A stretch of DNA of 64,000 bases from Anthonomus grandis grandis. Taxonomy: Eukaryota > Arthropoda > Insecta > Coleoptera > Curculionidae. Below the pieces are notes generated by a model. The model made no database searches and was not told where the DNA came from. It saw only the letters and a program-made list of their open reading frames with translations. Within the stretch, counting starts at the first letter, position 1. Every line of letters begins with the position of its first letter. The stretch lies in the NCBI RefSeq assembly GCF_022605725.1, contig NC_065547.1:11077167-11141166 (forward strand). The letters run 5' to 3'. Shown one piece after another: positions 21,395 to 32,765 of this stretch. The position numbers and the translations under genes were made by a program.

Positions 21395-21700
21395 TATCGA
21401 ACTTATATATAAAACTTTATTATATTTTTTGTCAATCTTAAGACGTAATGATCCCATTTAAGGTGTGGGTCTATGACTATCTTCAAAAAATGTTTGTGGT
21501 CAACCTGCTGTAAATGACCATCGAAACACTCTACAGAAACATGCCATAATCTAGATGGCTTGCCGATAAAAGGGAGAAGGCCATATAATTAGTTTTTGGA
21601 ACATTCTTCTTCTTTTCGTGCTCCTAGAAACTGAGTCTAGAAGTTCAAAGAGCGCAGTTTTGGAATAAGCAAGTATGGCTATTTATCCGTTTACTTCATT
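21395..21700 (-). mobile_element. Reverse transcriptase fragment
   Basis: The minus strand reads GKPSRLWHVSVE..DGHLQQVDHKHFLKIVIDPHLKWDHYVL, the segment after the palm in non-LTR RTs (compare 'FLGI.ID..LKW..H'). It is isolated and truncated at both sides. Confidence 0.6.
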
Positions 21701-21919
21701 TGTTTTAAAACTCGTTTTTTTACTTGAATAATATAGTACTATCAAAGTTTTGATTTTTTAATTAAACGTACTCGATTTTGGTGACTGTATGGAAACTTAC
21801 TTTATTGTTAATTGACTTCTTAGTATTAATCTTCTAGCAGAACGAATGATAAAATATGAGTATTTTACGTTGGACCTCCCATTTTTTAAAAGAAAGATAT
21901 GATCTAAGTTAGAAGCATA

Positions 21920-22700
21920 TAATAATAATAATAATAATAGGCCTTTATTTTTAACTCGGCGAAGTTCAGCATAGCTGTTATTAACCGAGCATATATACAA
22001 AATACATAAGATTAAATTTACATATTGGCAACTTAAGGTACTAACTAGGCATTGATACTTTTGTAATTATAAAGGTATACAGAAGGTAACACAAGCGTAG
22101 GAATCACATTTTATAAAATCACTAAAAAATTTTGACATTCTATCGCGTAAGTATATCGCTTTTACCAACTAACAATTTAAACTTGGCTAACTAAATGTTT
22201 CTTATATTTTTTCTTAAATGTCAAAAATGGTAGGTCATCCAGATTGCGAAAAATATCAGTGTTGGCTACCTCAGGTAATAAATAGGAAAACGAACGTTGG
22301 AAAAGTTCTGTTCTATGCCGAGGAACATCAAATAAATCATTAAAGCGCGTGTCTTTGTTACGAAGAGTATTTCTTTTTTTTTTTTTGATATAAAACCGAT
22401 CTGACTTTCTAATGGTTATAAGTAAAATCTTCCAAGTATAAGAGAAAGTCTGGTATGCTTGTTGAGGATGGCCTCTAAATGGAAGATAATTTTACAGTGA
22501 GACCACTTACCCCTAGTTTCACACTGGTAAGAGTAACTTTGAATAAATTAAGTTTGATGTGGGCCACCGATCCAGTATGATCCAAACAGGATTTTATATG
22601 TAGTGTTTGTTCCATCCATTCCTTTTTTCCATTCCTTATTAAAACCTGCTTCATTGTAGTACATATTGTCAATATAAAAATTATTACTACCCTCTAATTC
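21920..22700 (-). mobile_element. 3' end of a non-LTR retrotransposon with (TTA)n tail
   Basis: At 21920-21940 the plus strand reads (ATA)n followed by GGCCTTTATTTTTAACTCGGC. On the minus strand this is a 3' UTR ending in AAATAAAGGCC(TAT)n. Upstream, minus codons give RNKDTRFNDLFDVPRHRTELFQRSFSY..LPEVAN, a typical C-terminal tail of CR1/Jockey-group elements (RF..LF.VPRHRTELFQRSF). The rest is decayed. Confidence 0.7.
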
Positions 22701-22839
22701 CTAAAACCAAGACTTTATTGGTATCACTACATCACAAAACTTAAGATCCTGCAGCTAAAAATCGATGAAATAGAAAAGAAAAGCACTCTCCGACAACACT
22801 CACTGTACAACTTTTCTCTTACGAACGAAATTTTTAGGT

Positions 22840-23060
22840 CATTATTAATATTGATAAAATGATTTTGCTTTCCAAGGCTTCCTTTTTCATCATATAATCG
22901 TATCCAGTTATTTTAAATTTAGGTTTTTCTAATTTTGGCATTTCTACTAGAGTATTTTTCCAAGTTCCCAATTTTATTCCTCAGTAAGTCGATAATTTCA
23001 TTCTTACTTTGGATGATCTTTGCTTTATCATCAATGGTATTTTTTGGTAAGATATAGGTC
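22840..23060 (-). mobile_element. Coiled-coil coding relic, possibly retrotransposon ORF1
   Basis: An open minus frame reads TIDDKAKIIQSKNEIIDLLR followed by NKIGNLEKYSS, a heptad-like coiled coil of the kind that precedes or makes up ORF1 proteins. No other diagnostic motif is present. The alternative is a host coiled-coil exon. Confidence 0.35.
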
Positions 23061-23640
23061 TCAAAAGGTCGGCACTTTTCCCAATAAAAAATTATGAGTC
23101 TAGAATTTAGTTGCAGAACTTTGATTTTAGAAAAACCTATTCGGCATCCATTATATTTAAAAATATATTTATATTTTTTCTTGCAAATATCACACCTTAG
23201 TCACAGTTTGGCAATCTGGACAATATTTACATTTATTTACAGACTAAAAAAACCTTGGTATAAGCTTGCCTCCATTAGCTGAGTTACTTTACATCACCAA
23301 TATATTATTCAAAAAAAATAATTTTACTATTAAAAATTGAAAATTTATCAACGAAATGCTGATAATAACAAATAGCTATAGCGCGGCATTGCCGCCTTAA
23401 AAATAAATATTTCAGGTAAATATTTCATCTTTTTATTTATCAAAAAATAATAATTGAGTAAATACGGACAGGTTGACTGACCCACCTCTATCTTCAACTT
23501 AGCTCATGAAGGAGCTTCAGTTGATTTATGAATTTTCAGTCTTCGTAGAGCAGGAATTTCCTCAATCCTTAAACTTTATTATAACAGTATTAAATAAAAA
23601 TCCTCAAGAATAAAAATAAAATAAATACCTTTATTTCTAT
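23061..23640. other. Spacer with no supported feature
   Basis: The small plus ORFs (such as 23094-23282) lack family features. A short GC-rich palindrome, GCGGCATTGCCGC, occurs near 23385. Confidence 0.35.
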
Positions 23641-26430
23641 GAGCTGTAAAAATTACAGCAATTCTATTTAACCATCTCCTGATGGAAATGACTTTTGAAT
23701 TTACTGTAATTTACGCCAAATCCATAAACTTATATGTAATTTGTATTTATAGATCTCCTCTAGGAGACTGCAGTGAATTCTTTTTAAAATTAAAGGTACT
23801 TTTATTTGAAATTCCATCGGCGGCTTACGTAGTTCTTACAGGAGACTTTAATATCAACTTTAATGATAAAAATTCTGTCTTTACTCTGCGCCTCGATCAT
23901 CTAATGGGGGCATTTAATATACATATGCATGTAAAAGATTCGACTCGTATAACACAGTCAACAAGCTCCACTATTGACTATATTTGTTCTAATTTTCCAT
24001 ATGACTCCGTGGAGTGTACAGTCGCAAATTCTGCTCTATCAGACCATGAGTTTATACTATGTAAAATAGCAAATATACAAAAGGAATGTAGTGTATCTGC
24101 ACAGCGATATGGTCGAATTTTTGGTATTAATAACATTAATAAGTTTCGTCAACTTTCAGCTCTTGAGTCCTGGAATTCTATTTTCGATTTATCTTCCTTT
24201 CACACAAAAATTGTTAAGCTCTTTGATGCTTCCTTCCCAATGATTAAAATCAAACCGAAATCCAAACCTATAAAATCTTGGTTCACGAGGGGTTTCAAAG
24301 TATCTTCAAGAAATCTGAGATCTCTTCACACAATAAGAAAGTTCACTGACTCTCTAGTTTTTCTTAAGTATTTTAATTCTTACCGAGCCTTGTATCGTCG
24401 TCTGATAAGAATCTCTAAGCAAACTTACTACTCCAACCGTTCAAGTGGTTCATCTAACAAATATAAGGAGAGTTGGAAAATTATTAATGATATTCGTCAC
24501 AATTGTGGTAAGCAGTCAAGACAATGCCCTGAAGTCTCTCCCAATAATTTTAACATTTTTTTTTCTAATATTGCTCTACAACTTCAGCAGCAAAATTTGA
24601 ACCCTTCTGTGGATCCTCTTTCCTTTATGCCAGCCATTCATGTTCCAAATTCCTTCTTCTTTGTACCTATAAACCTAAACGAACTCAAGGATATTCTGTA
24701 TACTGAAAAATTAAAAATTCAACTGGAGAAGACAACCTTTCAGCTAAGATTTTTCTCAACCTTCCAGAAACGGCGCTAAAGGCACTAGTTGGCGCAATTA
24801 ACCTTTCTTGGAGCAAGGGGATATTTCCATCTTGCCTAAAATTAGCTAAAGTTATCCCAATTCACAAGAGTGGAGCTCTTGATAATCCTTCCAACTTTCG
24901 TCCCATCTCTCTCTTGTCTACGCTATCAAAGGTAATCGAAAAACTGGTTAAAAATCGAATAATGTCCTTTTTAAAGTCCAAAAACATCCTCACCAGACTT
25001 CAATTTGGCTTCCGTGAAAATACCAGTACCAATGATGCCATGTTTAATTTTTTTCATGAGCTTTACTCCCAGATAAATGCTGGTGGAGTTTCGGCGGCAG
25101 TGTTTTGTGATTTGTCGAAGGCTTTCGATTGTGTCTGCCGCAGGATTCTGCTGCGGAAGCTTCATCATTATGGATTTCGGGGAGTTTCATCTTCTTGGTT
25201 TGCTTCCTATCTGCAAGATCGGCAACAACGAGTGCTTATAGGATCTAAGTACTCTGATTACCATCCTATCACCTTGGGAGTTCCTCAGGGTTCAGTTTTG
25301 GGGCCTATACTTTTTCTCCTATACATAAATGATCTTACCAATCTTAACGTACGGGGGAAATTTACTCTATTTGCCGATGATACCACACTTCTTTGGCACA
25401 GCCCAGACACAGATACTCAGCGAACTACATTAGCAACTGATCTTCAGGCAGTAAATCTCTGGTTTGAATCAAACTTGCTGTCACTAAATCCTCAAAAAAC
25501 CAAATTATTGTGTTTTAAGTGTGCTCTAGACCACGTGCCTTTTTCTAATTCAGTAGTTCAGCAGTTTGATAATACAAAATTTTTGGGTATATTCATTGAC
25601 AGAGAACTCAGATTTGAAGAGCATATCCTCGGTACTTGCAAAAAGGTGTCCGCAGGTTGTTTTGCAGTCAGAGCGGCAACTCTGGAGCTTGGCATGGAGT
25701 TTGGAAGATCTGTATATTTTTCATTAATTGAATCCCACCTTAGGTATGCCATTTGCTTCTGGGGTAATGCAGCTGCCTACCTTGCTGCTTGTTTTACAAT
25801 TTACAATTGTTTTACTACAAATGCTGCTTGTTTTACAGAAGCGTGCTGTACGTTACATCTGTGGGGCTAAACCAAGAGATTCCTGTCGCCCATTATTTGT
25901 TAGGCTGGGCATACACACTGTCTTCTCCCTCTACATTCAGGAAGTGGCCTGCTTACTTTTTGCAAATCGCTTTAAATTTATAACCCCAAATCCAAGAACG
26001 ATCTAAATCTTTTCCCGAACGAACCAATTCCCTCCTCCACATTAACTAAAAAATCTATTTTCTACGAGGGAATCAAAATTTTTAATCGTTTACCAGGTGG
26101 AATCAGGGAGGCAACATGTATTGACATTTACTGGACAGTTACTATTTACTGGATGAATACTACGTCGACACATTCTAATTTTCCCTAAGTGTAAGTTTAC
26201 AGTATTTGAATTTTATTTGATTTGTTTGTATAGTTTGAATTCTTTGCTGTCTTATACTTGAGGGGATAATTATGGAATTTAATTTACTTTTTATGTATTG
26301 TTTTCTGATGTTTGTTTTGGAACTCGAGTGTGTATGGGGTGTAGTGGTTAAGTTTAGTGGTAGTAATTTAAGGTAGCTTTGTTTAGAACAATTTTTCTTT
26401 GTTAATAACAATAAAGCATGTTTTTTTTTT
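23640..26430 (+). mobile_element. Non-LTR retrotransposon copy N (family 1), nearly full endonuclease-RT
   Basis: ORF 23682-24779 covers the C-terminal two-thirds of an APE-type endonuclease (ICIYRSP, LTGDFNINF, STIDYICS, ALSDHEFIL) and the linker (WFTRGFKVSSRNLRSL, ESWKIINDIRHNCG, SFFFVPINL). After one frameshift (about 24705) the RT runs 24780-25870: NFRPISLLSTLSKVIEKL, QFGFREN, VFCDLSKAFDCV, LGVPQGSVLGPILFLLYINDL and the catalytic FADDTTLLW. A local duplication of a CTGCTTGTTTTACA segment (25786-25842) breaks the frame before RYICGAKPRDSCRPLF. The 3' UTR ends AATAAAGCATG plus ten T at 26430. It is the best-preserved copy of its family here, but not intact. Confidence 0.88.
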
Positions 26431-26682
26431 ATTAATTTCCCTACCAGTTTTAGCAGCAACAAATATGAATACATCATTTTTTGACCCCGCAGGAGGTGAA
26501 GTCCTAATTCTTTATCAACACTTATTTTAATTCTTTTGGCACACAGCAGTATACATTTGAATTCTACCTGTATTGGAATAATTTACGCTATATCTGCTAT
26601 TGGACTTCTTGGATTAATCGTATGAGACCACCATATATTTTCTATTGGTATAGATGTTAATACACGTGCATACAATGAATAT
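26431..26682 (+). pseudogene. Nuclear mitochondrial insert (NUMT) of cox1
   Basis: The plus strand matches insect cytochrome c oxidase subunit I with gaps: (S)LPVLA, then NTSFFDPAGG, ILYQHLF with TGA/TAA at a Trp position, VYI.ILP, GIIYAISAIGLLG.IV and HH..T.IGMD.DTRA in order. Two in-order deletions remove about 27 and 75 nt relative to cox1. Codon usage (ATA for Met, TGA for Trp) is mitochondrial. It begins directly after the T-run at the 3' end of retroelement N. Confidence 0.88.
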
Positions 26683-27589
26683 AATTTATCATTTACCATT
26701 TGGAATTGGAATTGGATGGAATTTATCAATAAATCAATCGCAAGTACATCTAATTAAAATGGTTGAATGATTATTAGTATAATTTGACTGAACCCAGGTG
26801 AATTATAAAGAATTCTTGGATCTTTTGCATTGCTGAAATATTCACCTCTATTCAAAATCCTAAATCATTTGTAAGTCAAAAATTAAAAGTTTCAATACTC
26901 TTAAGAACAAAATGTGATACATCTTACATTAGACTCATGATTAATTTAACCAGAGGTCAAAGAGTGTTAAGAAAAAGCCAAAAAGTGTTCTTGTCTCATG
27001 GATTTCATGTTTTTTAGGAACTTGTGTAGCGTAAATAGATTATGAGGTACATGAATCTGAAGTTGAATGATCGTGATGAATGTCTGAAGCCTCACCTGGA
27101 GTTATTAAAGGCCAAAGAACTTGGAATCATTAGGGTTTTACGTCTTAGTCTTAACAGCTTAAGCCCGTCACATCTTTGTCTGACTTAAATGAAGAATTTT
27201 CTTACAGAATATTCAAGCTTCTTGAAGGAGATTCAAACTAAACCCGATATTTGTGGGCATGGATGAGATTATGAAAGGCAATCTAGGAAACGCAGAGTTC
27301 ACTCTCGAAGAAGACTGATTAATGAATGGGACAGATATCAGTAGTTCACATAAGGATCCTGATGAATTGCTAGAGCCTCACTCAGAACCTGGAAATGCTA
27401 GTGAGTCATCTTGTTGGTTTCACGTTGGACCTAGGAGGTACCGGACTTAGTAACAATGACATTTGCGCGCGATAGAAAAAGCCACTCTAATAATTTTGAA
27501 ACTTGTGTGTGTTTCTGTGTATTTTACTAATGTTGAAAAATCTTTAACTACACAATTTAAAGGGATATTAAAAGCATTTCACGTTATTA
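26683..27589. other. Unassigned sequence with weak internal repetition
   Basis: No ORF or element was recognised. Two stretches, near 27079 and 27358, share GATGAAT..CT.(A/G)AGCCTCAC and then CTGGA, suggesting an old internal duplication about 280 bp apart. Confidence 0.3.
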
Positions 27590-27699
27590 TATTTATTTAT
27601 TAAAGAATCGTAGGAAAATAATTACATAATCTAAATTACGTTCAAACTTTTATATGGCATTAGGTACAGTATATGTGAAAGTGAATCATTTCATTATCG

Positions 27700-28220
27700 A
27701 ATTAGAACTTAAGGTCTGAAGTACAAGTTTTCGTTAATTATTCCGATCTTTTACGAATTTTTACTTAAATCGATGTTGCCAAATTCAGTACACAAAGAAA
27801 ATTTGTAGTAGATCTTTTATATGCCAGCCATCTTTTTTCTTAATTCAAAATAGACATTGTCAAGGATGATTTTCATCCTCATCTTGAGATTCGTTAGAGT
27901 GTAACTTTCTTTTTCTGGAAGCAGTTGCTTTGACTCTGGGATATCCAACGCTTTCTCTTACTTGGACTTAGCTTTCTGTCGCATCTTCAGTTACATCTTC
28001 CTCGAATAATATTAAAGTTTCAATGATTTTGTCAGTGTTATTAAAATATTTTTACTGCATCCTAACGAGCTGCTCATCTATTGTTGCCGACATAGATTTC
28101 AAGACAAGTTTTTTCTCCATCTAGATTTTGTAAAGTTGTCAAGCAAATGGTAGATGCGGTAAAAAAATTGTACAATGCCTGAACTGCATTAAAAAAGGAA
28201 GCTGTTTCGGTACAACGTTT
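27700..28220 (-). pseudogene. Decayed coding-like region, family unknown
   Basis: Minus-strand frames with several stops and shifts show stretches with protein-like composition, for example SMSATIDEQLVRMQ, then NNTDKIIETLILFEEDVTED and KRKLHSNESQDEDE. Acidic and basic clusters near the end resemble the tail of a transposon-encoded DNA-binding protein. I cannot assign it and the chance of a false reading is real. Confidence 0.3.
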
Positions 28221-29079
28221 TTTAAAAATACTGCATATTCATTGCATTGACTCTGAAAAAACAAAGATGAATTAGTTTATATGGCAACTGCATACTTTTA
28301 TTGTATACATGTGATCGACAGAACTGTTAAACCAATGAGTAAAACAAGATGGCCACCAAAAAACATTAAAATACCAGAGCAACTCAAAGAATTCTTATAA
28401 ATTAATAATTAAATACAATATTATTTGGGTCGGCTTGCATCATCCCTCAAACGTATCAATTACAACATGATTTAAATTCATGGGTGCCCCCATATATTAA
28501 AAGTGGATTATGACGATGATGGGAACTGGGACCACCACCGGGCTACCTCGACTGTCTCGCGCGATTTGTTATGCCTTTTCGCACTTGTTAATTAATTTTC
28601 TCCCTATATTATACGATATCTATGTAACGAGTTACCGGATTGAGTTTTTAATATGTTCTTTTAAACCATTTTACTAACGTAATTACAAGCCCGAAACCCT
28701 AATTTGCCAACAATACAATATAAATAGAAAAGGCCACTTATGCACGAAAGATCCGGACTGTGCGATAAACTTGTCAAAAGATTCACGAACTGATAACGTA
28801 AAGTATTGGAGCAGCTTGTATCGGTTTTAAAAGATTTTTTGGGGTTGTTTCGAATGTTTTTAAACAGGCTCAGCTCATCCCTTTGTGTCTCTATATAGAG
28901 AGGACAAATGGGGCTTTAAAAGCCACTTGAGGTTTTAGATATTTTAATTTGAATTAGGTAGATTCCGGTTTTTTTTTTAAGATTGACCGATCTGTATCAT
29001 AGGGTGGGAACAATATATATATTAGCCAATTCTTTAATCAACCTTATAGATATTATTATATTGTTTCAAAATAATAACT
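28221..29079. other. Spacer, nothing recognised
   Basis: There are no ORFs over 60 codons with a domain-like signal, no terminal repeats and no RT words. A GC-richer patch at 28510-28580 (CCACCACCGGGCTACCTCG) has no assigned role. Confidence 0.35.
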
Positions 29080-29770
29080 TAAATGAGAATGAGAGGGCAT
29101 GAGAGATGTGTTGCAAGGCGTAGCAATATGATTTTATTTGTCCTTGTGAACATTGGCTCCAGAGCATTACTCTTTTTTTGAATCTTTAGTAAAAAGACAC
29201 TTGAAAGAAATTTGACCAGGCAATTAAGGCAATTTCTTGTATTCCCATTTTTACCTGCCTGGAAGAAATTACAAATTGAAATAAAAATATAAGGCATTTT
29301 TAACTTCCTTCGGACAGTTAAAGAAGAAACTCAGAATGTATCAAATATTTCTTTCATAACTGCTCACAAACTGCCTGGAAGAAGTAAAAAATTAATAAAA
29401 CTGATATATTTTTTTAATTAAACGTATGCAGTTATTATTTATGCTTTCTTCAATTGCCTATAAGAGATGACAAAATATTTAATTTCGATACAATTAAGGT
29501 AATTCTTTGTACTTGCTTTTAAAACTACTTGGACGAAATATTAAATGCCTTTAACCGCCTTAATACAAGTCTAAGAGGGAAAGAGAAAAAATATAATAGA
29601 TAGAAAAAGATTCTTAAGTCCTAAACTCACTTATATATTATCTTTAATTTCCTAGAAGAGTGAATCAATACTGTCTACATTCAAAGTAACTCTGAACTCA
29701 AAGATCTATCCCAGAGTAACTCGTTTCACCTTTAATTGCCTGAAAGAGACTTGAGAGAATTTTCTTTATT
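29080..29770. repeat. Diverged direct repeats of about 290 bp
   Basis: CAATTAAGGCAATTTCTTGTA at about 29221 is matched by CAATTAAGGTAATTCTTTGTA at about 29497. Both are followed by a (C/T)ACCTGCCTGGAAGAAAT-type block (29251 and about 29526). Further CCTGGAAGA-like cores occur near 29373 and 29650, so this looks like an old tandem or satellite-like array with period near 280-290 bp. Confidence 0.45.
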
Positions 29771-30639
29771 GGACTTTTTGGAAATTGTATTATCCTGACG
29801 TGGCCGTCCAATAATATTTAAAAAACACATTTTTTTGCATTGCATCTAAAATTGCAATATCTCTGATAAGTAGATGAGATACGAGGTCTACTTAACATAA
29901 ACCAGATCAATTACCTCAATTTTTGCCGAACTACAATTTGGCTAATCACTTTTGTCGATCCAAACTAGGATGGGATGAATAGCTTATTAATTACACTAAA
30001 CTTCAACTTAAGATTTTTATTATTTTTTCGCTGAACATTTTTTTTAAGTTTGTGTAATTGAAATTCATTTACAAGAATAAAACTTTCCAATGCAGACATA
30101 ACTATATATTTTGATACTCTTAATACAATTCTTTCCAAATTATGCAATCAACATAATAAAAGAATATTTATTTATTAAGATTTCAATGTAAATGTATTGG
30201 CAGGCAACCACTTTTCAAACCAATTTACTAAAATCCTATATTAACTTTGTACTTAGGCTTCCCTAAGTACTATGCCAATACAATACCAAATCTGGTATAA
30301 CATGAGCAGTTGCTTGGATAATTGTATTACAAATAATTGCCATTATGGTTCAATCGATCCTTACATAATATGATTGATCATATGGATATTAAAAACAGGC
30401 AACAGAATCATCTAATTCAGAATGAAAATACTTCTGTTCTAGAATTTACACCATTCTGTAATATTATAGGATAGCAAAATGTGTAGATATTGTACCATTT
30501 TTCCTGTTCGTTAGCTGTAAATTTAAACAATCGAAAATGATCAACTAATTTATTTACACGCTTCACTAGGAAAACGCGACTACTAGAGACATTTATTTTT
30601 ACCGTACTTATTTCCAACTATTAAAATCTCGCACTAATA
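29771..30639. other. AT-rich spacer, no supported feature
   Basis: The small minus ORFs here (29965-30147, 30417-30617) have no recognisable domain and ordinary AT-driven composition. Confidence 0.35.
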
Positions 30640-30720
30640 TTCCGAACTTTACTTCACTAAACTGACAACTGACGTTCATCAGCGATGCGGCTCCTTACAT
30701 ACTCGGCAAAACCCTGTTCC
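30640..30720 (-). promoter_or_regulatory. Possible minus-strand transcription start
   Basis: The minus strand reads ...GTCAGTTGTCAGTTTAGTG around 30655-30680, resembling arthropod initiator sequences (TCAGT) at the head of a 5' UTR. The first ATGs downstream open only short frames. Motif evidence only. Confidence 0.2.
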
Positions 30721-31029
30721 AGAAGATTCTCGCCAACCTTCAAGACGTCGTTCGGTGTCGTTTCGGAATGACGGATAGTCAGCTGATTTCTCGGTGTTTA
30801 CAATATTGTTACAATATTGTGATAACTGGCAGAAATGCTTGAGGACAGTTGGGATGTGATACAACCTTTGACACTTTCCTAAGTATTTTCCTAATTTGTT
30901 TTGAATATTGCTTTCCTAAAAAGACTAAAATAATACATGATAAATAGTAGTTCATGAAAAGTGATTTAATAATAAACTGATTATTAAAATACTAGGGATT
31001 ACCTTAATTTACTAAAAACCAACAATAAA

Positions 31030-32036
31030 CGGAATAGGAATATTGACCTAGGTGATACCATAAATTTAATATCAAAAACAAAATTCATGAAGCGAAGCTT
31101 TTGTACTACTCTGATCAATTAACAAACAATAAAAATACTCCAAAAACTACTTGGAATATTATTAAAGGATCTAATAAAGAAAAACATCAATTTTAGAATC
31201 TAAAGTTTGTAATTCTATCACTTCACATTATAATTCACCTTCAACACTCAGGGCTAGATCCTTCAATTATTACCTCAAAGTATATTAATAACAGCTTAGC
31301 CATGTATTTAAACCCTGTTGATCCTTTAGGATTCTCTCAGTAATAAAAAATGTCAGTAACAGTGTTGTATTGGATATATACAATCATAGCGATAAAATTC
31401 TAAAACAACTAAGTGAAGATATAGCGATTCCATTATCCATATTAATTAATAAATCTTTTTTCTTGGGCTTTTTCCTAAAGCAAGTAAAGTTAAGGCCAAT
31501 TTTCATAAAGGTATATGGAAAAGATCATGGAAATTATCCAAGTTGTACCGGTTTTATCAAAGCCAACAGAGGTAGTGAATCAGTAGTAAAATCTCAAACT
31601 TTCTTGAAAAACATAATCTTCTGTCTCTATTGCAGCTTGGGTTTAGGAAAAATAGGTCTACCACAGATGCTCTTGTGGAGGTGGTTAGTCATATAGTCGT
31701 ACACTTTGAGAAGTCATTTTCTATGATCTCTCAAAGGTTTTTCAGTATGTACCAACCCAGGTCCTGCTGAGCAAGCTGGTACACTATGATATGAGAGGTA
31801 ATGTTTTAAGACCTATTGACTTATACTTGTCTGGCAGAACTCAAATGGTTGAACATTTGAATAGGATCTCATCAGCAGTGCCAATTGGTACAGATGTGCC
31901 CCAGCTGTTTATCCTGCATGTCAATGAACTTTGGCTCTTATGTCAAGCTTCAAAATCGTCCAGTATTTTGATGATACTACCTATGGTAAAGATTTTTCAA
32001 CACTGTACAGCCTCTAACATATCTCTTTAATAACAA
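31030..32036 (+). mobile_element. Decayed non-LTR retrotransposon fragment L
   Basis: Plus-strand words in shifting frames follow RT order: TWNIIKGSN (linker), IPLSILINKSFFLGF..KQVKL (fingers), LGFRKNRSTTDALVEVV-like at about 31650, YDMRGN..RPIDLYLSGRTQMVEHLN at 31791 and VPQL.ILHVNEL. The catalytic FADD is not intact. It belongs to the CR1/Jockey group and is clearly dead. Confidence 0.6.
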
Positions 32037-32101
32037 AAACAAAGGTAAGGACACAAAGTCACGGTCTCATCCAATCTATATAATTTATTAAAAAAGCTTA
32101 A

Positions 32102-32143
32102 AAGCTACACGTGTTTCGCTCCTGTCGGAGCATCATCAGGCCT
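32102..32143 (-). ncRNA. Hammerhead-ribozyme-like motif
   Basis: Read on the minus strand from 32143 to 32102: a 4-bp stem I strand (AGGC), the core CUGAUGA, one extra U, stem II GCUCC/GGAGC closed by GACA, the core GAAA, stem III ACAC/GUGU with no loop (A15.1-U16.1 included), then UA and the second stem I strand GCUU. The predicted cleavage is between 32106 and 32105. Loopless stem III is typical of the small type-I hammerheads of Penelope-like and retrozyme elements, which work best as dimers. The extra nucleotide after the core A is unusual, although a viroid hammerhead (CChMVd) is reported to tolerate one. I see no self-cleavage data. Confidence 0.6.
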
Positions 32144-32162
32144 AGACCTACACAGATCACAT

Positions 32163-32256
32163 TACAACTTGTTGTACAACTTGTATGTTCGTACAACTTG
32201 TATGTTCGTGTACAACTTGTATGTTGTACAACTTGTATGTTCAATTGATAATTAAT
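32163..32256. repeat. Short tandem repeat of GTACAACTTGTATGTTC
   Basis: Four to five imperfect copies of a 16-19 bp unit (TACAACTTGTATGTTC with variable GT spacing) run from about 32163 to 32256, immediately beside the hammerhead-like motif. Confidence 0.8.
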
Positions 32257-32319
32257 TCAATAGTATAAAATCAATTATTAACAGCATCAATATTAATAAA
32301 TGATAAAATAATCACTGGG

Positions 32320-32765
32320 GCACGAGCCCTCTATACCCGAATACCACAGTCGGAACTTTGACCCTTTGTGTCGGATTCCCTTGAGAACAGCCCCCCGGGG
32401 CGTCATGTTTCCAAACAAAATCTATACGTAAGCGGATCACTTTCAACGTTTACGCAACAATAAGGGCATTAAAGGGATTTTAAGGGCCTTTTCGGGGCCG
32501 ACTTTCGCTTTGCGGCACTTTTCAGACTTTCGGGGGTGTAAATGATACTCTTGCGAGTATCGAACCAAAATTGTATTAAAGTAATTCGGTCCTTTCGGCG
32601 GATTTACGACCCAAACCATTTTGTTGCTAGTAGAAAACAGCTTATTGGTTTATATATAACAGGTAAGTAAGCAACAAAATAGCGAACGGGGTAAGCGTAT
32701 ATAATGTTACTGTGGTAACTGGAATATCATCGATCAAACAAGATCAGTAAGTTGTCAAAATAAAA
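32320..32765 (+). promoter_or_regulatory. GC-richer 5' region of the CCDC103-like gene
   Basis: This is the most GC-rich non-transposon stretch of the window (GCCCCCCGGGGCG at about 32390, AAGGGCCTTTTCGGGGCC at about 32485). It ends directly at the start codon of the two-exon gene at 32766. TSS candidates cannot be chosen by eye. Confidence 0.4.
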
